Assembly: GCA_027422505.1 (NCBI GenBank)
Contig: JAPQWV010000005.1
Coordinates: 6,825,501 to 6,889,500 of the forward strand
Direction: 5' to 3'
Source: Craterostigma plantagineum
Lineage: Eukaryota > Streptophyta > Magnoliopsida > Lamiales > Linderniaceae
DNA length: 64,000 nucleotides
The notes below the pieces were generated by a model, which ran no database searches, was not told the origin of the DNA, and saw only the letters and a program-made list of their open reading frames with translations. A program made the position numbers and the translations under genes. Each line of letters opens with the position of its first letter. The stretch's first letter is position 1. Shown here in pieces: positions 36,790 to 55,296 of this stretch.

Positions 36790-37224
36790 CCTTGTACCCA
36801 TTAATTATATTGCTGACATGGAAATTTTAACATTTTATAATTAAAATAAAAGAGATAAAATATTAGAGAGACAAGAGATTCACGTGTAAAGAGAGAGAAA
36901 AAAAAATTGTGGACCCCATGTGCATATATTAAAATATAATTTTTTTTCCTTTACCTTTTTGAATTATTTTCTCCTTATATTTTCCCGTAAATCCTAAACC
37001 CGAAACCCTAAATCCATCCTAAACCCTAAAATGCTACAATATAATTTTTTTAGTTTTAATTTGAAATTACAAATATCCCTCTCTCTCTCTCTACACGTGA
37101 TATATCGCAAATATTTCTCTTTTATTTCAATTATAAAATGTTCGAATTTTCATGTCTGCAATATAATTAATTGGTACACACAATGGAACACAAAGGGGAC
37201 AGATGATTTCGTTCGGTTTTGGAT

Positions 37225-38017
37225 GGAGATTAGACTACACATTATGGATATGCTTTCGTAAATCTTGAATTAAACATATGGAGCTATTAAGGCATTGGTT
37301 GTCAACTTCCTTCACTTAATCCTCAACTACTCTTACCAAAGTCGATTGACGAGACCTCGAAATTGAAACGATTCTGATTGGATATACAGAATATTAATTC
37401 TATTGTTGTAGTATAAATGTCTTTTTAATCAATAATTATTTCGTTTTCTCTATTTTTACCTGATTCAAAGGAAGAAAATGGGGTTGAAACTCCCCAAGAT
37501 TGCGGACGCCTGCAACTAATATTACAAATATGTTTTGGTTAGCTAAACAAACCGTTCATATGAAAACATTATTTTATAGTCACACTAATTGCAAATTGTT
37601 AACAGCATGTCATTGGCAGGAAAACACTCTTTTGAATGTTTGATCATTTCAACTTTATGACTAAATCTTCTGAAATACAACATGCCTATTAAACCTATTA
37701 TATTAAAAATTCACATTAGCAGTGAGAATAGGATACAGTCAAGACAAGTTTTTCTTGACAAATTCTGAAGCTTTCTTCCTCTCGATATCCATAAGATATA
37801 TTATAAAATAGAAAAATCGAATAACAAAATGTATATCACTCGTCACTAACTTACATCAATCACCATACCTTTGTATATGATATCATTTTAAACCACCTTC
37901 GTTGACAAAGTAACATTAAGACTCTTATCTTCTCAACTAAGTCTTCGCAGATGACGATCTAACGATATAATGCTGGAGCTAGCTAAGATATACACATGCA
38001 TGCAAGAAAAGCTCACC
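37225..38017. other. Peroxidase upstream region
   Basis: AT-rich, no gene seen. It should hold the distal promoter of the peroxidase. Confidence 0.4.
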
Positions 38018-38025
38018 TATATATA
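38018..38025 (+). promoter_or_regulatory. TATA box of the peroxidase gene
   Basis: CTATATATAG lies 79-86 bases before the ATG at 38104, allowing a leader of about 50 bases. Confidence 0.65.
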
Positions 38026-38046
38026 GAGACAATTCTATCACACTGA

Positions 38047-45175
<7,129 letters not shown>

Positions 45176-46813
45176 GGTTCTGACGAAGCTAAATTGTTTG
45201 GTCTTTGTTGTTGCAAGTTATTTGTTGTTGTTTCTTGATTTTCATTTTATCGCAATATTGTATTTGTTTTGTTCCTAAATTGGTTTCTTTATTATGCCTC
45301 GTTTGATTCGTGAGTTTAGCTATTTTCAGCATGGGTTTAGTACATGTTTCGGTGTTTGGTTCATAAATATAAATAAACCATATGTTTATGTAATCCTGCT
45401 TTAAACCCATGCAACGGGTTTAAATAAACACACCCCTATTACGGAAAGCATAATCTTTTTGGGATGATTTCTTCCATATTTATGTGGATCTTATCCATAT
45501 ATGATTTGATTTTGATTTGATTTGGTTTATTTCATATTCGACTTGATTCTCTTAATATCTGCCGATTTATGATATTTGATTTAATTCCTTTACTTATTTA
45601 ACAAATCTCTACACATATTTACCATGTATAGGATTTTGTATTAAAGGAATATATATATATATATATATATTATCATATATGATACTAATTTATTAATTAA
45701 ACAAACTATTTATTAACTTGAGATAAATTTATGGATCTCAACAAATAGCAATTTAATTAAATGATCTTATTTTATTTCTTGGGCTTTACTTATTAAATCC
45801 CAATAATATAGGTAGACAATTAAATAGGTAGACAATTTATTTTTTTTAATTGTGTACAGTCCCACTTGAATTATAGCAAACTAGTATAAATAGCACACAC
45901 GGTGTGTCGTACAAATATATCAATATTTTATCTTTTGAATATTTTATATTATTCATCCCTCTCTAGCGGCGCACCCAAAACCTGAAAAATAGCTTTGCTC
46001 CCCCTTCCTCCATGAATGGAGGTTGGGGGAGCTCAACCAAATCCCTCCCACACATCCAAATAGTTCTGCTCCTTTTTTGTCGATTTTTCGGTGTTTTCAT
46101 GTTGTTTTAGTCTTCCCGTGTGGGAGTTTTCGTCTCCTCACTGTAGGAGTTCTTTCTCCCTTTATGGGAGTGCCCTTCCCGAAGAAAACAAGGTATAAAA
46201 GCTGAAGATGGAAGAAAGTGAAGAGTAGCGTAGATCTAACTTGATATCCATTTGTTTGGATTGTTAGGTTAATCTGTAGTAGGTTCTTTAGTTCTTTCGT
46301 CGGATCTTTGCATCTTGTTTTCTTTCGGATTTGTTTGTCTTTTTTCACTTTTGATTGTTGTTTGTTTCTCTCTGGTTGAGAGAGAGCTTTCTTCCCCCTG
46401 AACAATCGAATGTTTTCAGAGGTTGCATTTGAGCTCTTTAGCTCCTGTAAAACTTATTGTTCTAATGAAACTTTCGTTTGAAAAAACAAAAGAATATTTT
46501 ATATTATTAATTATGTTATTTAACAAAAAAATTGAATTTATGGATAAACTTGTAATAACTTAAAATGATAAGAGTAAAACTAAAATTAAGCAATTAAGGT
46601 AAATTTATAAATAACCATGGCAGACTAATTTGATAGTTTTTATCCACTACGCTCAAAATATAAAAATCTTATCTTAGAATAGAAATATAGGTTTAACCAT
46701 AATAAGCCTCGTGTCCTTCACTTACCTAATCTTTTTCAAAAGCAATTAATTTAAAAAGATAAACCCACGTCCTCTTTCTTCTCGATAAAAACACCATATA
46801 TCCATCCATCAAA
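45176..46813. other. Intergenic repeats: MITE remnants, AT microsatellite, Helitron-like ends
   Basis: TTTAAACCCATGCAACGGGTTTAAATAAACACACCCC near 45400-45436 resembles the ends of the outer MITE at 9482-10409. An (AT)n run lies at 45649-45670. CTAG at 45881 with hairpin GCACACACGGTGTGTCG (about 45893-45909) is a minus-strand Helitron-like 3' end, and a related 5' part lies near 46620-46690. No gene is supported. Confidence 0.5.
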
Positions 46814-47804
46814 ATGTATGTTGAGGGAGCAGCCATGGATGAAAGCCTGCTGGGCGATGTAATCAAGCGATTGTTGGAAGGCGAAGGGCGAAACAAGTCA
46901 AGCTTTCGGAGATTGAGATCCGACAATGTGCATCAGATCCTCCTTTCTCAGCCTAATCTCCTTCAAACACGCCTACCAGTTTCTTCGGTATATATATTTT
47001 TTTTGCTTTTCAGTGTCATTCTTTCATCTCTGATTTTTTTTATGCTTTTTCGTTCATCTCTGATTTGTGTTTATTTTATCTCCTTTTAATTGCACGTACC
47101 TTCTTACATTTTCCTGCGTTCATTGATCGCTAGAGAAATCAATTTGATGATGATAGTATAGTAGTACGCCACTCCTATTGAGATCTATCTTGAGGAAAAT
47201 TCTTACAGGATGCAGATTACTTCTTTCTCGGCGACTACAACGTAGGAAACCGACGTCTCGAAATGATATGCCTGCTCCTCGCATACAAAAGAAGATTGTT
47301 GTTTTATTATTTAACTTTGAGATCGAACGAGGAGAACTTTTAATTCTTTGTATGATACTGTGTTTCTTACGGTAAAGAACTTTTTCTCTCCACTCACCCT
47401 CTTGTACATAATACACACATATATAATATCACATGATAAGAAAGGACAACCTAATATAAACGCTCGGACTTACGGCCTTACTTTTGTGTACGCATATCTT
47501 CAACGATAAGATTTCCTTGACTTCCTTCCAAATAATATCCATGCTAGCTTTATCTTTCTTTATTGTTTCCTTTGTTCTTGGTCTTCTTTAGCTGCTATGT
47601 CGATTGATCTAATCATCTTTTCTTCCAACATGCAGATCACGTTGGATGTTGGTTTTTCTTTTCTATTTTTTATTCTATTTTATTTTATATCTTGTATTGA
47701 TTTGAGATTATATCCAACAAAGATATCCCGACAAAATTTTTCTCCTGCAAGGGAACCGACGCCGAAATCAACGGCATATACTGTTTCTACAATGAGTGTT
47801 TGTA
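46814..47804 (+). pseudogene. Serine/threonine phosphatase PP1 catalytic subunit pseudogene
   Basis: Pieces of a plant PP1 appear in order: MDESLLGDVIKRLLEGEGRN and VHQILLSQPNLLQTRLPVSS (from 46835), DADYFFLGDYNVGNRRLEMI then CLLLAYK (about 47210-47290, matching the FLGDYVDRG...ETICLLLAYK region), and KIFLLQGN followed in another frame by AEINGIYCFYNEC (about 47720-47800, matching the LLRGNHE...INRIYGFYDEC region). The GDxHG metal-binding segment is missing, GDYVDRG is altered to GDYNVGN, NHE is lost, and stops and frameshifts separate the pieces. The C-terminal third was not found. It cannot encode a working phosphatase. Confidence 0.75.
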
Positions 47805-50097
47805 AGAGAATAAAGAACCCTAATCTCCCGTCTGTTTAATTTCCGTTATTAATCCTCACATTGTTAATCTCTAACTCTTTAGAAAACAGAATCATCGAGA
47901 AACAATTGAGCATCATTTTTACCCGTTGTGGGATTTTTTACGATTATTTTGCTTCTCTTTGATTATGATGGTTTTGAATACCCTTCTGTATTTTATGTGG
48001 GGATTAATACTGTCTGTAAATCTGTGATTGATTTGATTTCTCCTTACGCTATCAAAACCATGATGATCCAACAACACTGAACAAGAATATGTACTTTGGC
48101 CTCCATAGAATACGCTGAACATCAACTAGCTGGTTGCTTTATGGGAGAAGAAAATAAGCAGAACTTTCGAGAAAGAGTATATCTATTACGAATATTATTT
48201 GAAGCAGATCACAATAATGTATTTGTATCTATGCATCAAATTCTTTTTATAATGGAACCGAGAATGTCTTCTTTTTTTTTTTGCTTCAGAATCTGCAGAA
48301 TCTCCGATCTCAATTCAGCCACTCGACTTTCGTTAAGGCAAATCAAACCTACTTCTCATCCGTGTATAACCTTGGCTTTTGTTTTGATGTCATTTATGCT
48401 GGAGGTGAGTTTTCTCTTAATTAAGTTTTTGCTTCTGTTTTGGATTTTTGTTTTTCGTTTTTGTTTTTTTACAGCCATCCTCATGTATGTCATTCTTCAT
48501 ATATTTAGTTTTATGTTTCGAGTTTCGGTTTTTCTATTTCTATTATAGTTTTTTTATCCCTTTTTTGTTGGGTAGGCTTCTCCACATGTTGAGCACGTCG
48601 GTAGTGAGTGATGCATTTATGACGCGTTTATTGATCTGAACAGATAACCCGTCGAGGAGAAAAGTAAGAGGATCGAATATGATAAATCGATTGAAAAAGT
48701 GGGTAATGAAGCGTGCGACATCTTCAGTATAATCTACCGGATTTTGAGGTCGATTAACGGTTCCCGCAACTTTTGTGGAAGGAGATATTCAAGATGCTTG
48801 CTATGATGCTTGCAGCATCACATGACTCAAGACTTTTTTTTGACAATGATGCTTCCACAGTAACCACTACTTTTTCTTTTGCACGGCAACAGTAATCAAA
48901 ATAATTCACATTCTTTTTTGTTAGCCGGTATTGTTGCCTTTTCGTAATCTATACGCGTAGCCTATAGGTGACTGACTACCTGCAAGCACAATTTTAATCT
49001 TCAGCACGTTCTTGAGTGGTATGTAAATTGCAGGGTGATATCAGTGTTGTGACTTTTTCTTCTTTTTGTATTATGACATGTGTATGAAAAAGGTGTGAAA
49101 GAAGCTCCAGTTGTCACCTGTGTTGGCCAAATATCACTCTACTGATGGATCCAAACAGGTAGAGATTATGGGCCTATTGTATAAATTTGATCACAACGAC
49201 TTTTAATTCTGCTATTCTTATAAACTTTATCTGTATTTTTATGGGCTTATTGTCATCGAGTTGTTCGATTCTGTAGAACGGGAAAGAAGGATTAGGCTCA
49301 TCAAGTTAAGGAACACGAGTATGATATTTCATCATGCAATTTCTTTTCAGGCATTGTATATTTAAATATTTTTTATGTGCTTTAGCCTTCAAATGTGCTC
49401 TTTCTATGTCTTTAGCCCTTGGTTGAAGTGCTTGATACTCTGCATGCATATGTACAGGTAACAAATGCGTTTATAGATCTCCAACTGTGAACCGAGATTG
49501 TGCATGGGAGGCCTCAACAAACTCTGTGTTGTTACTCCTTAGCTTCAAACAATTGTTAGCTCAAGGACTGTGGTCCAGACTCCTATTTTGGTTTATTCAA
49601 CCTTCGAATGAAGCCTCGGTGATGAAACTTTGATTATTCGGACATAGTCAAGGACTCGAATGAACCTTTTGAAGCTGGGACACCATTAAAGTTTTTTTGA
49701 GATCTAAGTCTGTGCGGCATGAGGGAAGCTGGGTTGCTACGCAACCTCTCCCACGTCAATTTAAAAAACTTTGAAGAAAAGGAATATGCGATGTAAGAAA
49801 GATCCTTTACATTTTTTCAAGAGATTTTTGTTTTTTGAAACATTGATCAGGCACACAAGATTTGTATATGGTGTGTTATTTTCATAAATTTCGTCAAACA
49901 TTTATCTATTATTTCAATAAAGCATTATTCACGTACAAAAAAAAATTTGCACATTGAAACAATTTTATTTGCATAGGTTAATACGGTAGCTAGAAGAGGT
50001 GATCAAACTATGTTACATTATACTCCTACTACTTCGAATTTATATGACGGATACTTTGAGTTGCCATTAAGGTGAATTGAACACATATTCATTCAAC
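47805..50097. other. Unassigned sequence, possible further gene relic
   Basis: Some stretches look exon-like: a segment after CTTCAG at 48289 reading NLQNLRSQF, and PLVEVLDTLHAYVQ at about 49418-49458 followed by GTAACA. They do not join into a recognised protein, and frames are short. I cannot say whether a decayed gene lies here. Confidence 0.35.
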
Positions 50098-51101
50098 CAG
50101 GGACGGATCTACAGTGGGGCTCGGGGGTCTGCTGCCCCCCCGGCCGGCCGGCTTACCCCTTAGGCGTGTGCTCGGACGGGTGCTGATTTTCCCTCTACGC
50201 AGATGAAAAGCCCCCCCTGAAGAAGATGATGAATAGGGGCTAGGGCAGCCGTTGGGCTTTATTCTCAAATTTTGAGTTGGGTGGGCTGGTTAAAAAAAAT
50301 AATTTTGGCTTTTCTTTATTTCTTCTTTCTCGTTTGGGCTTTATTCTCTGATTTTGGGTTAGGGGGGCTTTATTCTCAGATTATGGGTTGGGTTGGGTGG
50401 ACTGCTTAAAAAAAATACTTTGGTCCATATACGCTTTACTTAATTCATGTTTATTCCTGAAAATTCATTTTAGTTCACTTGTAAGTTTTTTATTTATAAA
50501 TAAAAATATACAAAATTACATTAAAATAAAAATGGCATTCTGCAACAAACTAAATAAAGTTAGAATCGTACATAATGATTCTTTTTAGAATATTAATCGA
50601 AATATCAACCTTTTAGATAAAATGATGTGTGTAACATTCACGGTTAAGGTATACTAGTATATCTAGCACATCCTATGTATGTGCAAACATATCAATTCAT
50701 TGTCTTAATTAAGTTATTTTAAAAAGTGAAAAATATAAACTAAGGATAAAATTGAAATAAACTAAAATATTAAAGGGTAAAATTGTAAAAGTACATTCAA
50801 TTTGACAGAATAAAGAGCAGTTTATATTCACCTCTCACCCTTAATATAATATAATAGATATGGGTTGAGATAAATTTGAGGCCAGGTGGCTGGATTTTGT
50901 GGCTTGTTGACGAGCGGGACAGTGTGATTGAGCAGTCAGGGCCATTTTTTCTGGCACGTGTTTTTAACAAAGCAAGGCCCCAAACATAAGCGTAGCTCAA
51001 ATACTAAAAAAATTGTCCTAAACATCATATGCCTCTAGATGAACGGGTCAAAATCCGGCTATGTCGAGCCCCCCAAGCGTGCAATCCTAGATCCGTCACT
51101 G
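50098..51101. mobile_element. hAT-type non-autonomous element with 8-bp TSD
   Basis: The ends CAGGGACGGATCTA and TAGATCCGTCACTG are inverted repeats, flanked by a perfect 8-bp duplication CATTCAAC (50090-50097, 51102-51109). The 1004-bp body has repeated 'GGGCTTTATTCTC...GGGTT' phrases (50240-50400). A nested Helitron-like repeat is at about 50650-50863. There is no transposase. Confidence 0.88.
50650..50863 (-). mobile_element. Short Helitron-like repeat nested in the hAT element
   Basis: On the minus strand it begins near TCTATTATATTATATT and ends with hairpin GCACATACATAGGATGTGC (50666-50684), then CTAG (50654-50657). This follows Helitron rules: TC start, hairpin, CTRR end. It is similar to copies at 14.3-14.55 kb and 46.5-46.7 kb. 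Confidence 0.55.
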
Positions 51102-51109
51102 CATTCAAC

Positions 51110-51795
51110 TATAATGGTACTGAACTTCATTGGCTACATATAATGACGAAGATTATTACACCATTACTAAGGCCTTGGTACAGACTATGCAAGACTATCG
51201 AAGAAGATTATGATTGATGCCAAATACAGTATTCAAGCCACATGCATCAACACAGCAAGTCATACCTTCTTAATAAAAATTTTGCATCCACGGATCACGT
51301 CTCCTCAATAACTGTTCGTATATCTTAAACCCATTAATTTGTTTCGACAATAAGTAAGAGTTGATATGCGTGGCTCATTCTTAATAAAAGATCACCTAAA
51401 TAGCTGTCTGATTTCGGAATTCCACTCTACAGGTGCCCAACACATACTATGATTGACGCATAATTGTTTAAACCCGTGCATTGGCACCGGCAAAAAACTA
51501 GTATAGATGAATAAGATTGTAACTAGTGAGTCTTAATCCAAAATATAAACTTTACAATCACAAAAGGAAAACAAAATATAAAAACAGTATCATAATATTA
51601 AACTTCCTTCAAAGATCTGTCGTACAGATTCTCATCACAAGGCAGTAAGTTCAGATACACAGAAATCAAGAAAACGATTAACCAACACAAAGCAAACGAT
51701 CAGAGAAACAGCGTCTCAGCTCAACCTCGGTTGAGAAAATAATATCGGACTTTAAGTAAGCGGAATCAGACATCAACAACAAAGTGACACACATA
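51110..51795. other. Intergenic with a Helitron-like 3' terminus
   Basis: CCCGTGCATTGGCACCGG (51473-51490) forms a hairpin followed by CTAG (51498-51501), the classic plant Helitron end. The 5' end was not located. The rest holds no recognised gene. Confidence 0.55.
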
Positions 51796-52581
51796 TTACC
51801 TTATGGACATCAATGTCCTAACCCTTTTCTCCCTTTCAATTTTTTTAGCAGTGGGTGTTCTCTTAAGCCTGCAAATCTCTTCCTTCACAGCTTCCTCTAC
51901 AGTGTCGAGGCTGTCCAAAAGCCTCTTTTGCGGCGTCAAATTACGCTCTTTTTCAATCCCTTCATCTTCGGCCTTGTGAATGTTAGTAGTAACTTCCTTC
52001 AGTATCTTCTGCACTTTGTCCAAAGATGGCTGGCGGACCTTCACGGGGCGTAATGGCGTCCTAAAACTCGACGGAGGAGTAAGCAATATTCGCTGACGAA
52101 GAGTGATTGGAGTTTCGATTCTTCCTAGTCTAGGACCACCTATCGGTGTGTGCGAATCATTTCTTCTTTCGAACGCCTGTGTGGAGAAAAATGGAGTCTC
52201 AAATCATCGAAAACAGCAAAAGAGAAACTGGGCAAGAACTCTATTATTATTACATACCCTTACAGCAGATGTAATGTCATTGAGAGGCATCCTTGTGAAC
52301 CAAGGAGGCAAAGGTGTTCTTATTCCAGCTATTGGAGTCAAATTTTCTTGCCCTAAAATCGGCCCAATTCGTCGAGTTTCGAAATGGTCGATCCTTACGC
52401 CTAATCGAATCGGTCGATGAGTGCCTGCCATTGGTGTGCCTCTCCATTGAAATGGAGTAAAAAACCTTATATCATCTTCGACATTTCTAAATCTGCGTCT
52501 AGTGTTTACGGTCCTTCTTTGGATTTCGTCTGGGACAACATCAAAGTCTGGCCTGGGTAATCGATCCCTTGCTTCGGGCAT
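51796..52581 (-). CDS. UVI4: POLYCHOME/UVI4-like APC/C inhibitor
   Basis: Two exons (52581-52258, 52176-51796) give 234 residues. The start MPEARDR, the segment GQENLTPI (GxEN box, about residues 77-84), the D-box-like RMPLNDIT (about 97-104) followed by AVRAFERR, and the C-terminus [15 protein letters not shown] match plant UVI4/POLYCHOME and its paralogue OSD1/GIG1. These small plant-specific proteins restrain the anaphase-promoting complex and so affect endoreduplication and meiotic progression. The family normally ends in Met-Arg (MR tail); here it is Ile-Arg, the tail used by CDH1, CDC20 and APC10. Which of UVI4 and OSD1 is closer cannot be settled by eye. The intron is 81 bp with GT-AG borders. 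Confidence 0.85.
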
Positions 52582-52604
52582 TGGGTTATGAACTATGATG
52601 CAAT

Positions 52605-53270
52605 GATACAGAGATATGATTGAGCTTTAAAATCGAGCTACTTTGTGGCTAAAACGACATTGATTTCCTTCATGAGATTCATCTGCACAGCTGAAAATCA
52701 CACAGCTTTCTGTCGACAACAAACGAACCCAAAAAAAAAAAAAAAAGATAAATAGGAACAACGCAGAACTCATCTCTTCCTCTCCGCAGCTCAAATAAAG
52801 CAATATCCAACAAAATCAAAACGCAAACGCATCATATAGCAACAGATGCTCATAGAACAAAATGGAAGAACAGTGCAGTAAAAATACGATTTTCTGTTAC
52901 CTTAAACAAATCTAGTCCTCCTTGGATGAAATGTTATGATACAGAGATATGATTGGTCTTTAAAATTGAGCTACTTTGTGGCTAAACCAACATTCATTTC
53001 CTTCATGAGATTCATCTGCACAGCTGAATATCACCACTGCTTTCTGTCGACAACAAATGAACCAAAAAAACACGACAAAAAGAATAACGCAGACACAAAA
53101 ACTCATCTCTTCCTCTCCACAGCTCAATGGAAGCAAAATCCGACCAAATCAAAACGCAAACACATACAGCAACAGATGTATCATCGCAAAAAGAGGATGA
53201 ACAGAGCATTCAAACACGATTTTCTGTTACCTTATACAAATATAGTCCTCCGTGGATGAAGATGCCAGAC
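52605..53270 (+). repeat. ~333-bp tandem duplication upstream of the UVI4-like gene
   Basis: The phrase GATACAGAGATATGATTG at 52605 returns at 52938, and the following ~320 bp stay clearly alike: CTACTTTGTGGCTAAA, TTCATCTGCACAGCTGAA, TTTCTGTCGACAACAAA and TTTTCTGTTACCTTA. Copy 1 begins just upstream of the start codon, so the leader and proximal promoter have been duplicated. Confidence 0.85.
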
Positions 53271-55296
53271 TGTGCCTTCTTCTCTCTCAGTAGGTTACTG
53301 CACAACGATGGAGGAACTGAGTAGAGAGTGATGAAAATTTTCAAATGAGAGTTTGGGCGGCATTATGTTTTGAGCTGAAATGAATTTTTTTTTTCTTTTT
53401 TAGTCTTTTGACTTTTTTTAAATAAATGAACTATAAAATAAAATTCGTAGTATTTTTATTTTTGAATCGAGTGAAAATAAATTTTATTTCTTCTGTTGAC
53501 GAAGAACTGCATTGATTTTTTATCCATTTTTGCGTCGATAAATATCCTTTTATTTGGTAAGTACAAAATAACGTCATCATTTTTTTATTTTTGAACTTAA
53601 AAAAATTTTAAATTATATTAAAAGTATTTATCATTATTATGAAAAATTAAACCTAGGTTGTAGGTTTGTATATTCTACTTGTATTTCACTATAGAGTATG
53701 TAAGATTGCATTTGATTTGCATATCAATTAGCAATTACCAGTTAGTAGATTTAAATATTAAAACTATGTACTTTTGCTAAAAATCATAGATATGTTTTTC
53801 GCGGTTGTTTCGGTTTTTGTAAATTAGTTATACCAACAGAGATGAAAATGCGAGTATGCATATATATGAAGTATTTATACTACTAAATTAATGATGAGGG
53901 TCGTATGAAAACTATCTCTAACTATATATTGGTCGGCACATTTTGACTCTGCATAAACAGCTATTTTTCTTACCTTAGAAAAGAGTTAATTGATTGAAGT
54001 TAGATACCACCTTTTTTTTTAGAAATGTGAAAAAAAAAGTTATTTTTAAGGTAATATTTCTTTGTTGTGCTGGATTTGGAATAAAATAATAATAAGAAAC
54101 AATAATAACACTATAAATTATTTTTAATTTAGGTTTTGAATTTTAGTAACACTTAAGTTTTTATTTGGTATAATGAGTATTGAAAATGCAAGAAAATGAC
54201 GGGTCTCATCTCATCTCATTGTCTATCGTTTACTCAATAAAAGTAATCGGGCCTTATTTGGGCCGGTCCCCACCCTACGGGCCTACACGATTCGTTAGAG
54301 CTTGGCCTTTCTTGTCTGAAATCTATTTACCAATGTATTATTAATTGTAACGCAAATAGTTATATATATCTAATTAATTCCTCCTCTAACTAAACCATAG
54401 GCCATCAATTGTTATATACACTTAATAAGGTCGTAGTTACTATATAAATAATTGAGGATAAAAGTGAGACAGAAGAGTAGGGACGTAAATAAATGAAAGC
54501 AAACGTAGCTTTCCCACCACCACTGTCTTAATTTTTTCTTCTTTCTTTTCTTTTCCTTTTTTTCTCCATTGAAATTTAGCTCAAAGATCTATACTACAAA
54601 GGAAAGAGAAGACAGATGCAAATCTAATCTATTCTCAGCACAACACTCTCGCTGTAGTAGAGATAAAGTGAGCATTGGATGAATTAGCCTTTGGCCGCCA
54701 TTGATTCGCAACTGCGGAGCTCCTTAAATACGCATTCCTAAAATAACGAGGACACGATTTGTCCTTCGCTGTTTCCGTTGTTTTCCAATTCTGTTTCTTG
54801 ATGTTATTTCACAACTGTAGTTTGAAGTAATGACGATGGTTCGCTTCATCTTCGATCCATAGCTGGATTTTTGGTTCGATTTAGGAGTGTTTGGTGCAGT
54901 TTCTTCGTTCGAGTTCGTGATTCGATGGCTCTGAATTGCAGTTAACCAATCGTTGTATCACCGAAGTTTCCGGCCTGAATCTTTGTTGGTTATACTTTAC
55001 GAGTAATTGAGCTACGAAGCATCGTTTCCCAGCTTGATTCTAATCGTTTCCTTCAGATTCAGTGTTTGGCCGATGGTTTTACCAAATTTGGTGCCTCTAC
55101 GGTTGGGTTTTGTGTTGATTATGAATCTCAGTTGATAAATGTGTCACGAAATTTCAGCTGCGAGCCTTCAGTTCAGTTCTATTTTTACTCGTCATTCTCT
55201 TTAACTCTCAAGAACTTGAAATCATCCTTAAACCACAGCTTAATTCTTCTGATTAATCCCCGTTGTTGTTATCTCTTCCATACTGTATTACCACAT
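53271..55296. other. Intergenic and bHLH promoter/leader
   Basis: AT-rich, no gene seen. Pyrimidine-rich TTCTTCTTTCTTTTC (about 54536-54550) and the GC-richer stretch from 54600 suggest the leader of the bHLH gene. Confidence 0.45.

Larger units (their letters stand above)
35391..37215. mobile_element. MULE-type MITE with >100-bp TIRs and 9-bp TSD, split by hAT insertions
   Basis: A perfect 9-bp duplication GTTTTGGAT (35382-35390, 37216-37224) flanks the element, as for MULEs. The left end CGAACAAGATTTTCTGTCCC pairs with the right end reading CGAACGAAATCATCTGTCCC on the minus strand. The match resumes after the nested insertion: ATTAATTATATTGCTGACAT (about 36801) pairs with the arm ending near 37172, then runs to about 36885/37090. 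Without the inserts the MITE would be about 450 bp. Both arms end in an ACACGTGA/TTCACGTGT-type palindrome and a GAGAGAG run. Confidence 0.85.

Noticed and set aside
48096..48548. 150-codon frame ending in hydrophobic residues
   Set aside because: Its C-terminal hydrophobic run comes from T-rich intergenic DNA, and no family match was recognised.
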